Shown here piece after piece: positions 27,931-38,087 of a stretch of 64,000 bases of DNA (positions are counted from its first letter, which is position 1; every line of letters begins with the position of its first letter). Below the pieces are notes generated by a model that was given only the letters and a program-made list of their open reading frames with translations, was not told the DNA's origin and did no database searches. The stretch is from GCA-003244245 sp963712995. Lineage in GTDB: Bacteria > Actinomycetota > Actinomycetes > Mycobacteriales > Pseudonocardiaceae. Both the position numbers and the translations under genes were made by a program. Location: assembly GCA_963712995.1 (NCBI GenBank), contig CAVQKH010000012.1, positions 248,001 through 312,000 on the forward strand. Reading direction: 5' to 3'.

Positions 27931-28346
27931 GACGATATTCGATCGCGGCCAATCTTCCGGGAACGTCGTCATCGGAACGGCTCACCGGTTCGCCGATCTC
28001 TGGGACACGTTGGCTCTTCAGTACCGTAACCAAATGCTGCGGGTGCCGCTCAAGCGCCATGGACAGCGCTTCCAACATGCGGGCGCTGCGCCGACGCTGA
28101 GCGGAGTTGCGGTAAAGCTCTCCGACCGTTGCCTTCGAGACCTATGAGCACTCAATCAACTCGCGTTGATTGATGTCGAGTTCTGTCATGCGCTGGCTGA
28201 TCGCCTGCGCGACGGCCATCCAGTCCTCCGCCACATATTCCTCCACACTCCACCCTGGCGCCAAAGAGTAGCGCGGGTTCATGCGGCTTGACGGCTGCAT
28301 CCCAGACAAAGGCACACCCATGCCTATTCATGGATTAAATCATTCG
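27931..28346 (-). pseudogene. degraded copy of the XRE coiled-coil regulator
   Basis: About 415 bases align with 23634-24048, including the regulator's HTH and coiled coil and its upstream DNA. It has lost its 3' end to the IS6 fragment and carries a TAG (from CTA at 28142-28144) inside the HTH half. It shows that a segment of a sister element was duplicated here. Confidence 0.7.
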
Positions 28347-28665
28347 AATAAATGTCATTAAATCATCCATCGAGTGATCAGAAGGGTGCGTCGGGTGGGT
28401 GTTGAAGTGTTCGATCACGGCGCCGGCAAGCTCGTCGGCGCTGGCGCAGGCCGTACCTACAACCGGTCACCTCCAGTTCGCTGAGCGCACGAAGAGCGGG
28501 GCTAGAGCTGCCGGTGCGCTGCTTCGTTGCCAGCCGCGTACTCAGCTTGTCGTTTAACCTCTTGATGTCGGGTCTGTCGCTTCGTGGCGGCGTGTCGCCA
28601 TGACATGGAGCGGCCACCGATTGATCATCTTCGGGTTCCTTCCACAGAGCTCGTAGACGAAGGCG
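28347..28665. other. no gene recognised
   Basis: About 320 bases of mixed composition between the regulator copy and the transposase remnant. Only short frames are visible. Confidence 0.4.
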
Positions 28666-30113
28666 GTGGCCGTGAGTGCCAGTGTGCGGCAGACGGGTCG
28701 CGGAGGCCAGCAGGCGGGCCCGGCGAGCCTGGATGATCTTGACGCGTTTCGTGGTGCGTTCTATGACTGCCTGACTCTGCGGGCGGATGCGTTGTTCGAG
28801 CTGACGGATGCGGTGTTGTGCGCTGAGGGGCCGGTCAGCACGCTGGTGGGGCTGACGTTGACCGCTGAGCACCGGCGTGGGCATGGTGCCCTCTACGACG
28901 GCCTGGACAGCGGCCGGGTGGAGGTCGGTCGGTTGCGCAGGTCACTGGTGAGCCTGCCGGTGCCGCGGGATGGGCAGGGGCGGATCACGCTGGCGGTCGA
29001 TGTCAGCCCGTGGCTGCGCCCGGACGCGGCGACCAGCCCCGATCGGTCGTTTTGTCACGTCTACGGGCGGGGCAAGGGCCAGGCGCAGATGATCCCTGGC
29101 TGGCCCTATTCCTTTGTGGCGGCGCTGGAACCGGGCCGTACATCGTGGACCGCGCTGCTGGACGCGGTGCGCCTGGGTCCCGACGATGATGCGACCACTG
29201 TGACCGCCACCCCACTACGTGAGGGTGATCCAAGGGCTCCGCCGCCGGGAGCACAAGCCCGAGGACTCAGACATCCTCATCGTCATCGACGCCGGCTACG
29301 ACGAGACCCGCCTGGCGTTCCTGCTGGCCGATTTGCCCGTGAGTTACTGGGCCGGCTCCGGTGGATCGCGTGTTCTCCTCGCCCCCACCGCCCCGGGGAC
29401 CCAGCACCGCCGGGCGCCCTTCCAAGCAGGCCCCGAGTCCGCGCTGGCAGATCCCACAACCCAGCCCGAGCCCAACGCGATCACCCACACCGACACCAGC
29501 CGCTATCGCACCGCCAGGGAACGCGGGTGGAACCGGCTGCACCCTCGGGTGACTCACCGCGAGCGTAGGATCTCGCCAGGGCCCGCTGCCTAACATCGAG
29601 GGCAGCACCATCCGGCTCCAGTGGACCGGATCCCCGGTGATCGCAACCCCAAACCGGTAAGACTGTGGTACTCCCGACCCCAGTGCCAGTTTGATGTGCA
29701 CGGGCTGTGGCGAGCATTCCTGCGCCGCTTCGCCCTGGCGCACACCTTCCGGTTCCTCGAGCAAACCCTGGGCTGGACCCGGCAACGCATCCGACACCAG
29801 GCAAGGCGAGCGCTGGACCTGGATCATCATGGCCGCCCACACCCAGCTCCGGCTGGCCCGCCACCTCACCAGCGATCTCCGCCGGCCATGGGAGAAACCA
29901 GTCACCGAGCCTCACCGGCTCACCCCCGCCGCATCCGCCGCGAATTCCGGAACCTCCGGCCGAAAACCACCCTCCCCCGCCAGCGCACCAAAACCATCAA
30001 CAACCCCGGACCAGGACGCCCACCCGGCTCCAAGAACCACCAGCTTCGCCCACCGGCACGACGTCAGCAAGAAAGCCGCCGCCACGCCCACCAACAAGGC
30101 CAAGACAGGTTAA
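28666..30113 (+). pseudogene. DDE transposase remnant with at least three frameshifts
   Basis: Nearly full length but broken. The first 180 codons (FRGAFYDCLTLRADALFELTD, HRRGHGALYDGL, LAVDVSPWLRPDA) are in one frame. Then ILIVIDAGYDETRLAFLL lies in a second frame, VHGLWRAFLRRFALAHTFRF in a third, and the end RPWEKPVTEPHRLTP in yet another. The tail PGPGRPPGSKNHQ-like, TKAKTG is typical of a large Actinobacteria-specific transposase family. No terminal repeats were identified. Confidence 0.75.
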
Positions 30114-30528
30114 ACAACAAGCTCAGATCAGCATGCCCTATGGCGCACTCCGGACCAGCCACCATTCCCTCTACCGGACGTGCTCGAAGTCGAGAGACGG
30201 ATCCCAGCGACAATCTCTTCACAGGCTCGAAGACTCACTCGAGAAACCGTCACCGGCACCCTCTCCCCGAGGTCACCGTACGTGAACGACCACCCGCGTC
30301 AGGAGGCCCCTAAGTCTTACAAGCAGTTACCTTGGCGCTAGTCCGGACACGGTCGAGAATCGAAAGCATCACGGAATTAGGGATTCCACCGCTCGCCTGA
30401 TGTGCGATGCCCAACGGAGATGTAGGCTGGTGCCTAACTGCCGCCGTGAGAGCGGTCGGTCAGCAGCCAGTCGGGTGGCCTCAATGAGGAGGAGTGTTGC
30501 CCTACAGCCCTAGGAACTATAACAACCG
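30114..30528. other. no gene seen
   Basis: Junction between the transposase remnant and an AT-richer island. No frame above about 40 codons is convincing. Confidence 0.4.
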
Positions 30529-32870
30529 GTGGACAATTTGTTCGTGCGTGAGCAGGGTCTGCTGGTGCTCCTCGATAAGATTGATGACGCCGCGAAGTCT
30601 GGTCGTGGCGCCGTACATCTAATCGTCGCCGAGGCCGGGGCTGGAAAGTCGCGGCTGCTGCACGAGCTCGGTGTTCGCATTAAGCGGGATAAGCCCGACA
30701 TGGTGTTCTTATTGGGACGGGCTCGCGCGGCTCAAGCCTCGATAAATTCCTTTCATCCCTTCCGGCGGGCGGTCGAGTCACTCGCTGAGCTTCCAGTGAA
30801 AACAACGGGGTAATTTGAAACACGTTTTCAAGGCATTGTGGCAGCAAGGCCCCACAACTGCTCTCTGAGGTGCCATGGGTCGGTCCGCTAGTATTGACGG
30901 CACAAACGATTCATGATGGCATGGCAGGGTCAGCATTTGGAGCTTGCTGGCCAACTAGATGTCCGCACACTTCTAGATTTTTTTCGTGATCTCACAGCGG
31001 ATAAGGTTGTTGTTCTCGCTCTGGACGACATGCATTGGGTGGATGCCTCGTCAGCCGGTCTCTTAATCGAAGTAGCGGAACGCCAAAAGGGGAAACCATT
31101 AGTCATATTAGTGGCCTATCGAACCAAGGATATAGAAGCAAGCCAAGAGGCCCATCCTCTTGAAAATTCTTTGACTAAGCTCTCACGCTCGCAACAAATC
31201 AAAGGAATGCTTAAGCTGGACCCACTGACCGAGTTTGATCTAACCCGCCTGATTACAAGAATGTGACCAGAGTTAGGGATAAGCCCGCAACTTCTTACGT
31301 TGGCTAGCCCGAAGAACTTGCGCGGGTAATCCTTTTCTCGTCGAAGAGTACCGTTGCGCTCCTTAACGACCGGAAATCCCTCAGGGTAGTCGGCGACGAA
31401 ATCGACTGGGCCTCAGACGACATTGCGTATTCGTACATAGATAGACCGGGTCTACCGTACAACATTGGCAGAGGTTCTAGACGAGCCGACTCCTGCTGAT
31501 CGGCAAAAATAGCAGATACCAAAATATGATGTACTGCCAGGCAGCTGTCTGCGTGCTCAGTGGCGACTTTGACGGTGAAAAGGTCATCGCTCAAATCGGG
31601 GATTTAGCTGGTCGCGAATACCCGACGCACACTATCGGCGATCTGCCAACGCTCCGGCCTCGTGCGTTCAACTCCCGATGGCTACACGTTCTGGCACGGT
31701 CTCGTTCGGGTATACTTGGAACAACAACTAAAGTTTCGCGACAGCTCCCGCTACCGTCAGCTGCACAAGCGGGCCGCAGATAGAGTCAATACGAAATCCC
31801 GGGGACCAGAGATGTTGGGTGTTATCGCTCGGCACCTCCACGAGGCACAGCTACATGATCGGGCCGCCTCAGCCTGTCTAGACGCTGCGCGAGCTGTCGC
31901 CCAGCTTGGTGGCCTCCAGGAAGCGAATCACTTTGCGGAATGGGCGTGGTATCACGCAATACAGGTACGCGACCCCGTGCGCCAGGTAGCCGCCGGCTTG
32001 GAGCGCGGACGGCTACTGATGGATCTCCGCCGCGTCCATGCGGCTAAGGCAGTCCTGAAAGAACTACGTCGCTGGATCGCCAGCACGGCAACAAGAATGT
32101 GGCGGAACTTTGTTGCAACTTGCGAAAGCTCATAGGATGGAGAACGACTGGGCCAGCGCGAGGGATCGGCTGTCTGGAGGCTGACGCCGTCGTATCGAGT
32201 GACTGACCCATCTCCTGCGCACCCGCATTAGCCTACTTAACCGGTGAGATAGCCCTCTGCGGCAGCCCACAAGATCTTAATCTTGCTTCAGCTGTGCTGT
32301 GTAAGGCAAGTACGTTAGCCCAAAAAGACGCGGAGATGTCCGCCTGTATCTGGGGTCACCTCGCTCTGACGGAGCTTGCCGAATCGAGGGTTGAAGACGC
32401 CGAGATATTACTCTTGCGAGCATATGATGCCGCACAAGCAAGCGGGAACCCGTCGATCCGATTCGTAGTAGCTTTATTTACGACTCATGTTGCGCTGGCA
32501 CTAATGGACCTGCCTAGAGCTGGTGAAAGCCTCGCGATCATGCACGAGCTGGCCGATGTTAATCTAATTGTTAAAACCGACGTAGACCGCTACCAAGGGC
32601 GACTGGATTGCCTGAGGGGAAACTTCTATCAGGCAAGCACTGGTCTACTGCCGGTTCTTAGTGAGCGATCTAACGCTGGGCCAGATCGTTCCCGAAGCAC
32701 ATAGCTGGGCCCTCTCTCACATAACATTGCAGGTTGACGAGATTCGTAGCATCGCGGGCCACGAAAACGCCTGGAATTTTATGAACGCGCTCCGAGGGGC
32801 GATACGAGGCCATGAGACCATTTTCGCTGGCTGGGCGTCACATAATACTCGACCTCCTGCGCATACTTAG
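30529..32870 (+). pseudogene. decayed AAA/NB-ARC-type ATPase regulator gene
   Basis: A large gene in pieces. 30529-30813 has REQGLLVLLDKIDDA and a Walker A-like AEAGAGKSRLL. 30913-31266 has Walker B VVLALDDMHWVDASSAGLL. 31662-32135 and 32294-32704 are TPR-like helical repeats (FWHGLVRVYLEQQL, LALTELAESRVEDAE). The order matches the ATPase plus repeats of LuxR/adenylate-cyclase-associated ATPases. There are several stops and frame changes, so it is non-functional. The DNA is AT-richer than most of the window, suggesting foreign origin. Confidence 0.65.
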
Positions 32871-33016
32871 CCTAGCGCTGAGTGCCCGGTCCGCCTCCAC
32901 GAGGTGGTGGCCGTGCAAAAGTGGCGCCAAGAGCACGGGGGCTGGAATCCATCTGCCCGTACGGCATATGACTTCTACGGCAACGATTTGGTAAATTTTC
33001 GCGCGAATCTTCAGTC

Positions 33017-33820
33017 ATGATCGCAATCATAGGGGACGCAGGCATTGACCGCTATTACCGTATTTCAAGGTTTCGGCGTCAAACAACACATATAGCGTCC
33101 TACTCGGTACTGCACCCGGCAGGTGGCAGCGCGAATGCTGCCGCTCATGCCGCCGCCGCAGGTGCGGAAGTGACTCTCTTCGCGGCCGTAGGCCATGATG
33201 AGGCCGGCCAATTGTTTCGCGCGGCGTGCGCAGTTATCCCGCGACTAAAGATTCGCTTAAGAGAACTGAATGAGGCAACTCAGGGCACTGTAGTAATCGT
33301 CGAAGCAGATGGTGAACGTACAATTGTAGTCAACCCAATTCGAGAGGTTCTCTTTCCTTCCGAGCAGGACCTTGCCTTGATGCGCACAGCTGCCGTTGCA
33401 TCGGTAAATATTGAGGAGCCTTCGGCTCGTCGAAAGTGGGCCTCTAGCTGCTCAGGACTCCGGGTACTGCCGATCGCGCACCTCCACCAAGAGGAGTCAG
33501 CCGGATGCCGATGGGACGTTGTCATCGGTAGCCTTAGTGATCACGCCCTTCCTGATGATCGACATTTAGTATCAGTCGAAGCACAAATGTGCTTCATGAC
33601 CGATGGTGCCGCAGGCGGAGCGATTTGGAATAATGTGACCGGGTGGGACCGGTGGTCAAGTCCAGCAGTACATGTCGTGGACAGCACCGGCGCTGGTGAT
33701 GCCTTCCTAGGTGGCGTTCTCGCGGCAGCCTCAACGTCCCGAAATCCTGAAGTGTTGATCAAGTCAGGTGTGGAGCGTGCGGTGGCGTGTCTAAGTGTGG
33801 AGGGTGCCTGGCCGTCCTGA
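33017..33820 (+). CDS. PfkB-family sugar kinase
   Basis: Predicted ribokinase-type carbohydrate kinase of 267 residues. The substrate-side GGSANAAAHAAAAGAEVTLF motif is near residue 36, and the C-terminal signature DSTGAGDAFLGG is near residue 222, including the catalytic Asp. It is shorter than usual by 30-40 residues in the lid and central region, so activity is uncertain. It converges on the glycosyltransferase gene with a 30-base overlap of coding ends. AT-richer DNA and the absence of a sugar operon mark it as acquired cargo. Confidence 0.75.
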   Translation: MIAIIGDAGIDRYYRISRFRRQTTHIASYSVLHPAGGSANAAAHAAAAGAEVTLFAAVGHDEAGQLFRAACAVIPRLKIRLRELNEATQGTVVIVEADGERTIVVNPIREVLFPSEQDLALMRTAAVASVNIEEPSARRKWASSCSGLRVLPIAHLHQEESAGCRWDVVIGSLSDHALPDDRHLVSVEAQMCFMTDGAAGGAIWNNVTGWDRWSSPAVHVVDSTGAGDAFLGGVLAAASTSRNPEVLIKSGVERAVACLSVEGAWPS

Positions 33821-34657
33821 TGCTTTCCAATGAGAATACCGTGCTCGGCGATATGCCGTGTACCTATGAATGGGTACGGCAGATAGCGCAAGCAGACCCT
33901 CGACTGGCCCCATCTGATACAATCGACATCGCACATTCCGCCGCGTCTCGCGTGCTGCTTTCTCCGACTCGTCTCGCGTGCTCAATGAATCCGGACGGAC
34001 GTGCACTAGTAGACATGGGAAATCTAACAAGGCTGAATGTCCAGCCAATCCGAGGCTGGCTGACAGTGTCCAGTCCTCACCCCTGTTCGAATCGCCGAAG
34101 CCTCCGGCGAGGCGCAGGAAATCAGTCTGCAGGACCGCGGCGCCCACCACAGGTATGACGTTCTTGTAGACGTTAATGAAGCCGAGAACACGACGATGCA
34201 CGCGGAAACGCCAGGCCCATGTCGGAGGATACCCCCACTGCCAGGACTCACTTGTCCCCTCACGACAGCCGAGCATGCGTCCGGCACCAACGTGGAGACG
34301 GTTGCAACGCACGAAATTCAGTAGCGCAGATGCCCCGTGAGGCAGTAACTCGTCATCTGCGTCCAGAAAGAGGCAGTAGGGTGTTCGGACCGCAGCCAGT
34401 CCGGCATTGCGAGCCGCGCCTACTGTGACACGTCGCGGAAGGCTAATAACCTCGGCTTTGCAATGCGGCGGGTTTGTCGACGCGTTATCGACGACGATCA
34501 CCAGGGTCCCGCTCGGTGCCCCTCGCTCGATACTCCTTAAAGCTCGTTGCAGTAACTCATTCGGCAGTTCCCAAAATGGAACAATTATCGTCAGTAATGG
34601 CACGCCCTTATCATGTTCGAAACCCGGCCAGCAAGGGACTGCACCTCGTGCAAGCAT
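33791..34657 (-). CDS. family 2 glycosyltransferase
   Basis: 288-residue GT-A fold enzyme. LLTIIVPFW and VIVVDNASTN begin the nucleotide-sugar domain. VGAARNAGLAAVRTPYCLFLDADDELL contains the metal-binding DAD motif, and FGDSNRGEDWTLSASL gives the ED motif. It would transfer a sugar from a nucleotide donor to an unknown acceptor. The start is uncertain by up to 20 codons, since the homology begins at VPLLTIIVPF. It pairs convergently with the PfkB kinase; both may be remnants of a glycan or secondary-metabolite cluster. Confidence 0.75.
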   Translation of the reverse strand: MLARGAVPCWPGFEHDKGVPLLTIIVPFWELPNELLQRALRSIERGAPSGTLVIVVDNASTNPPHCKAEVISLPRRVTVGAARNAGLAAVRTPYCLFLDADDELLPHGASALLNFVRCNRLHVGAGRMLGCREGTSESWQWGYPPTWAWRFRVHRRVLGFINVYKNVIPVVGAAVLQTDFLRLAGGFGDSNRGEDWTLSASLGLAGHSALLDFPCLLVHVRPDSLSTRDESEKAARETRRNVRCRLYQMGPVEGLLALSAVPIHRYTAYRRARYSHWKASGRPGTLHT

Positions 34658-34825
34658 GCTCCGACTTTAATCGTCCCCGAAGATGACGACAACCGGTTAC
34701 GGATGCGGAAGAGTGGCCGCCCACAAGGCTTCGGAGGTCTGGCGATGGGTCACGTCCGGCGGCGTGGTGTATGAGATCACTCCGCGTGATCCTGTGGTTA
34801 CTTTATGCGGTCAGTGGCGGGGTTG

Positions 34826-35314
34826 TCATGGTGGCTCGCTAGGTGAGGGCTGGGGTTCGATAGAGACGATGCGGATTCTGTTTTTGGCGAGGAGTTCTAG
34901 GTTCATGTAGCGGCAGCCTTCGGTCCATTCGTCGCTTTGCTCGGCCAGGACGGCGCCGACCAGGCGGATCAGGGATGGGCGGCCGGGGAAGATGCCGACG
35001 ATGTCGGTGCGGCGGCGGACCTCTTTGTTCAATCGCTCCTGGGGGTTATTGCTCCTCTCCCGGTGCCCATCGGCATTGACCCCGGTGGCGATCAGGGCGT
35101 GCACGTTGACCACCCGGCCCTCCTCGCGGACCTTGACCGTGAGCGCATCGACCCACCCGAAGGTGTACGGCCCGGCATCCAGCGGACGCTCCCGGAACAC
35201 CGCGACCTGCCCATCGAGGTGCGCGGCCATCTCGCTGACTTGCGAACGCGACAGCGACGTGACCCCCTCCGTCAGTGTCAAGGTGATCGAGACTCGGTCG
35301 GCTCGCTCCACCAC
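34826..35314 (-). pseudogene. IS256-family transposase with large internal deletion
   Basis: First part PLDAGPYTFGWVDALTVKVR, with a catalytic Asp, and VVNVHALIATGVNADGHRE. It then jumps directly to the C-terminal RSNNPQERLNKEVRRRTD and NRIRIVSIE. About 200 central residues including the other catalytic positions are missing. The frame is otherwise intact, so this is a clean deletion derivative. Confidence 0.8.
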
Positions 35315-35465
35315 GTCCTGCCGTTCGTGGCTTGGTCCCCTTGTGCGGCCGGCCGGGTCAGCTGGACCGACCGGCGTGGCTTAAGAGGAGCGTGGCGTCG
35401 CCCCCACTGACGTCTGCCCGCCGGTCGGTCCTGTCAGCCCACATCGGAGAAGGGAGACAGGTTGC

Positions 35466-36496
35466 ATGGTGGTTTTGGGGATCGACGCGCACAAACACTG
35501 CCACACCGTCGTCGCCGTGGATGACGCCGGGCGCAAGCTCGCTGACGCACCATCAGTGCGACCACCGCCGATCACCTGATGGTGCTGAGCTGGGCTGAGC
35601 AGTTCGGCGCCAACCGATTGTGGGCGGTAGAAGACTGCCGCCACCTGTCCCGACGGCTCGAGCGAGACCTGCTCGGTGCCGGGGAGCGCATCGTGCGGGT
35701 TTCGCCCAAGCTCATGGCCCATGCCCGCGACAGCGCCCGCAGCTACGGCAAGTCCGACCCGATCGACGCGCTGGCCGCCGCCCGCACGGCCCTGCGGGAA
35801 CCCGATCTGCCCATCGCCTGCCTCGATGGCCCCACCCGCGAGGTCCGGCTCCTCGCCGACCACCGTGAGGATCTTGTCGCCGAACATACCAGCGTGATCA
35901 ACCGGCTGCGGTGGCGCCTACACGAACTCGATCCCTGCTGGCAACCCCCAGCCCGCAGCCTGTGGCGTCCTAAAATCTGGCCGCAATCACCGAAAGACTC
36001 ACCAACCTCGACGGGCTGGTCGCTCGACTGGCCCGCACCCTGACCAAGCGCTGCGACGAGCTGACTAGCCAGATCCATGCTCTCGACCAAGAACTCACCC
36101 GCTGGTCACCCAGTTCGCTCCCACCTTGCTGGCGATCTGCGGCTGCGCCACCCTGACCGCCGCGAAAATCATCGGAGAGACAGCCGACATCACGCGGTTT
36201 CGATCCCGACATGTCTACGCTCGCCACAACGGCACGCGCCCATCCCGGTCTGGTCTGGCAACCGCCAGCGTCACCGACTCTCCCGCATCGGCAACCACCA
36301 ACTCAACGCCGCGTTGCACCACATCGCCATCACCCAGGCCCACTACCACCCCGACGCCCGAGAGTTCCTACAACGCCGACGCGCAGACGGCGACAGCAAA
36401 ACCCAATCCATCCGCGCACTCAAAAGACGCCTGTCCGACACCGTCTACCGCGCGCTACTCACCGACGCCAATCAAGCTGCCCCCCGCGCAGCTTGA
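35466..36496 (+). pseudogene. IS110-family transposase, frameshifted
   Basis: Begins MVVLGIDAHKHCHTVVAVDD, the RuvC-like N-terminus of IS110 (DEDD) transposases. It shifts frame near 35555, then reads WAVEDCRHLSRRLERDLL and GKSDPIDALAAARTAL up to 35960. The C-terminal part (RIGNHQLNAALHHIAITQ, KTQSIRALKRRLSD) is in another frame ending 36496. The Ser region (SRIGNHQLN) is present, but the gene is inactive as read. Confidence 0.8.
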
Positions 36497-36736
36497 CAGA
36501 GGAGCAAGAGGACGCAACCTGACGGATGTGGTGACGATGGCGTCTGAACCAACAGGTCCCAGTAAAATCCTTTCGTCATGCAGGCCTACGGCCAAGGCCC
36601 CGGAGCCGCTAACAATCTGGCCGGTCCGGGGCATCGGCGCCCCGCCGTCGAGGTACTCGCCCCGGTGGCGGACCACCGCACCGGTGTGCACCCGTGACAG
36701 CGCGATCCAGTCGGCGAGTTCTTGCGCTGTGAGCAT
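36455..36736 (-). CDS. hypothetical protein near the right end of the element
   Basis: 93 residues from ATG 36736: MLTAQELADWIALSRVHTG, RHRGEYLDGG. The last 20 or so residues overlap the IS110 remnant and may be replaced. No family is recognised. The gene lies 29 bases from the next minus-strand gene and probably forms a unit with it. Confidence 0.4.
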   Translation of the reverse strand: MLTAQELADWIALSRVHTGAVVRHRGEYLDGGAPMPRTGQIVSGSGALAVGLHDERILLGPVGSDAIVTTSVRLRPLAPLSSCAGGSLIGVGE

Positions 36737-36765
36737 CGGGGGCAGTTCGCACTGCTCCGAGGCGT

Positions 36766-37071
36766 TCACCGGGCACCCCGCTGGCAATCCGGGCACACCT
36801 GCTCAGGGTCTAGCGGGCTCTCCGGTAGCGCCGGGCCATCCAGCGGCAGTTCCTCAGGGACGAACTCGATACCGCACAGCGTGTGCACGCTGCGGGTGAG
36901 GATCGAGTAGTCCCCACGGTGGGTGTCGATATCGGTCAGCGAACGCAGAGCACTCGGGGCCGGAAACCTCCCACGCCACCAACGCGCGTCGAGCACCACG
37001 GCCAGCTCTTTGCCTGCGTGAATGACAGCGAGGTAGAGACATTGCTCAGGGCTGGACCTCTCTCCAGCCAA
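36766..37071 (-). CDS. hypothetical protein with a Cys-x-x-Cys C-terminus
   Basis: 101 residues. ALRSLTDIDTHRGDYSILTR is followed by HTLCGIEF and a terminal CPDCQRGAR, so a small zinc site may form from Cys/His. Such short proteins are frequent on pseudonocardial integrative elements. It is the last gene before attR. The start is uncertain; the conserved-looking part begins about ten codons in. Confidence 0.5.
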   Translation of the reverse strand: MAGERSSPEQCLYLAVIHAGKELAVVLDARWWRGRFPAPSALRSLTDIDTHRGDYSILTRSVHTLCGIEFVPEELPLDGPALPESPLDPEQVCPDCQRGAR

Positions 37072-37122
37072 GGCCCCCGGCCGCTGAGCCCACTGGTGCC
37101 GAGCCGACTTCGACCTACCGCA

Positions 37123-37152
37123 GTGTGTGACACCGGAACGGAGTCGTGTGGA
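37123..37152. other. right attachment junction (attR)
   Basis: GTGTGTGACACC (37123-37134) echoes the palindrome at the left end, and TGGA at 37149-37152 leads straight into the HNH gene's 3' part (W-T-S-P-L). Confidence 0.6.
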
Positions 37153-37351
37153 CCAGCCCCCTCGGGGGGTCTACCACACCCAGCCCCCACCGATCACCGA
37201 CGACCTACCCGATCCCCGCCCCGGCCCGACATACCCCGCCTATGTACCGACGGCGACCGTCGAGGGACTACCGATTCTGTTGCGCCCACCACCCCGGTCA
37301 CCGGTGTCGCCACCTGATCCGACCGACCCCGACGAACCACCACCGTTCTAG
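37149..37351 (+). pseudogene. DUF222-HNH endonuclease, 3' part beyond the element
   Basis: Starts WTSPLGG and, after a one-base change in a six-G run at 37165-37170, continues VYHTQPPPITDDLPDP to a proline-rich end DPDEPPPF. These are the expected last 65 residues of the HNH protein whose 5' part stops at 18446. Separation by the element plus the frameshift makes the gene dead. Confidence 0.8.
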
Positions 37352-37458
37352 GTGCGTGGTCTGCCCTGGCTGTTCGTTACGCCGCGATGGCGTGGCGTTG
37401 GAGGAAGCCGGGAGGTCTCGCCGTGGCCGTCAGTGAGGCCATCGACCGGTACGTGATC

Positions 37459-37650
37459 TCACGCGGCGCGAGAACCGAGCGTGCGCGGTCGCGGCTCGAC
37501 CGGCGCGCCGATCAGCAGGCCAGTACCGCAGGACAGGCAGAGCCGTTCCGGGCAGTCCGTGCCGTGCCCGTCGCGGCAGGGCGGTTGCTCGCACGCCTGC
37601 AGGCCGGCGCATTCCGGGCAGTAGACCTCGATGAGCTCTGCTCTGAACAC
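37459..37650 (-). CDS. small zinc-ribbon-like protein
   Basis: 63 residues from GTG 37650, preceded by GGAGG seven bases upstream. Cysteines come in pairs: YCPEC, GLQACEQPPC, TDCPERLCLSC. This suggests one or two zinc sites. The frame is open up to 37797. The function is unknown; such proteins are often single domestic genes of Pseudonocardiaceae or element cargo. Confidence 0.5.
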   Translation of the reverse strand: MFRAELIEVYCPECAGLQACEQPPCRDGHGTDCPERLCLSCGTGLLIGAPVEPRPRTLGSRAA

Positions 37651-38087
37651 CGGCCCCACCTCCAGTTGCCGACTGTGCCACGAGCGGCAACAGATGCGGT
37701 GAAGGTGAACGGGCGTGTCGCCGGACGAAGAAGAAGGCGGAGCCGGAGCGAACCAGCTCCAGGCGCTACGCGGTCGGTTCCGCGAGTTGCTGATCACTCA
37801 TCCAGACGCGCGGAGGTGTTGTTATTCCGGCTCATCCACGCGGGGCCGCCTGCTGCGCGTTCATTTCGCCGTCCCCTCCACGAGATACTGCGGATCACTT
37901 AACGGGATATGGCCTCGGTATTGTTATTCTCCGCGATAGCCCTGCCCATGATGCGCGGAGCGCCCTCCGCTCACTAGCCCGGAGATCCGAGATCAGGCAC
38001 CCGCCTGGCGCCGTGCTGCTTACGCTCTTAGACTACTGTTCGCCGGATGCTATTTATCGTTACCCATGAACACAAGAGGGGAGAAGA
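37651..38087. other. non-coding leader region before the lyase-fold gene
   Basis: No convincing gene. A GAGGGGAGAAG ribosome site lies at 38076-38086, directly before the ATG at 38088. Confidence 0.4.

Larger units (their letters stand above)
18446..37152. mobile_element. 18.7-kb integrative element inserted in the DUF222-HNH gene
   Basis: The HNH gene reads ..PGNFTW up to 18448 and resumes as WTSPL.. at 37149. TGGA is the base identity shared by both junctions (18446-18449 and 37149-37152). A serine recombinase starts 30 bases inside the left end, where such integrases usually lie. A GTGTGACAC palindrome occurs inside both ends (18461-18469 and 37125-37133), about 18-22 bases from TGGA. The interior carries regulators, an excisionase-like HTH protein and an FtsK-type translocase, which suits an actinomycete integrative conjugative element. 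No replication initiator is recognisable, and many insertion sequences have decayed inside. Confidence 0.8.

Noticed and set aside
37123..37134. GTGTGTGACAC as the recombination core of the element
   Set aside because: Using it as the core leaves a stop codon and extra bases inside the HNH gene, whereas TGGA restores the expected protein junction exactly; the repeat is better seen as an integrase-binding arm.
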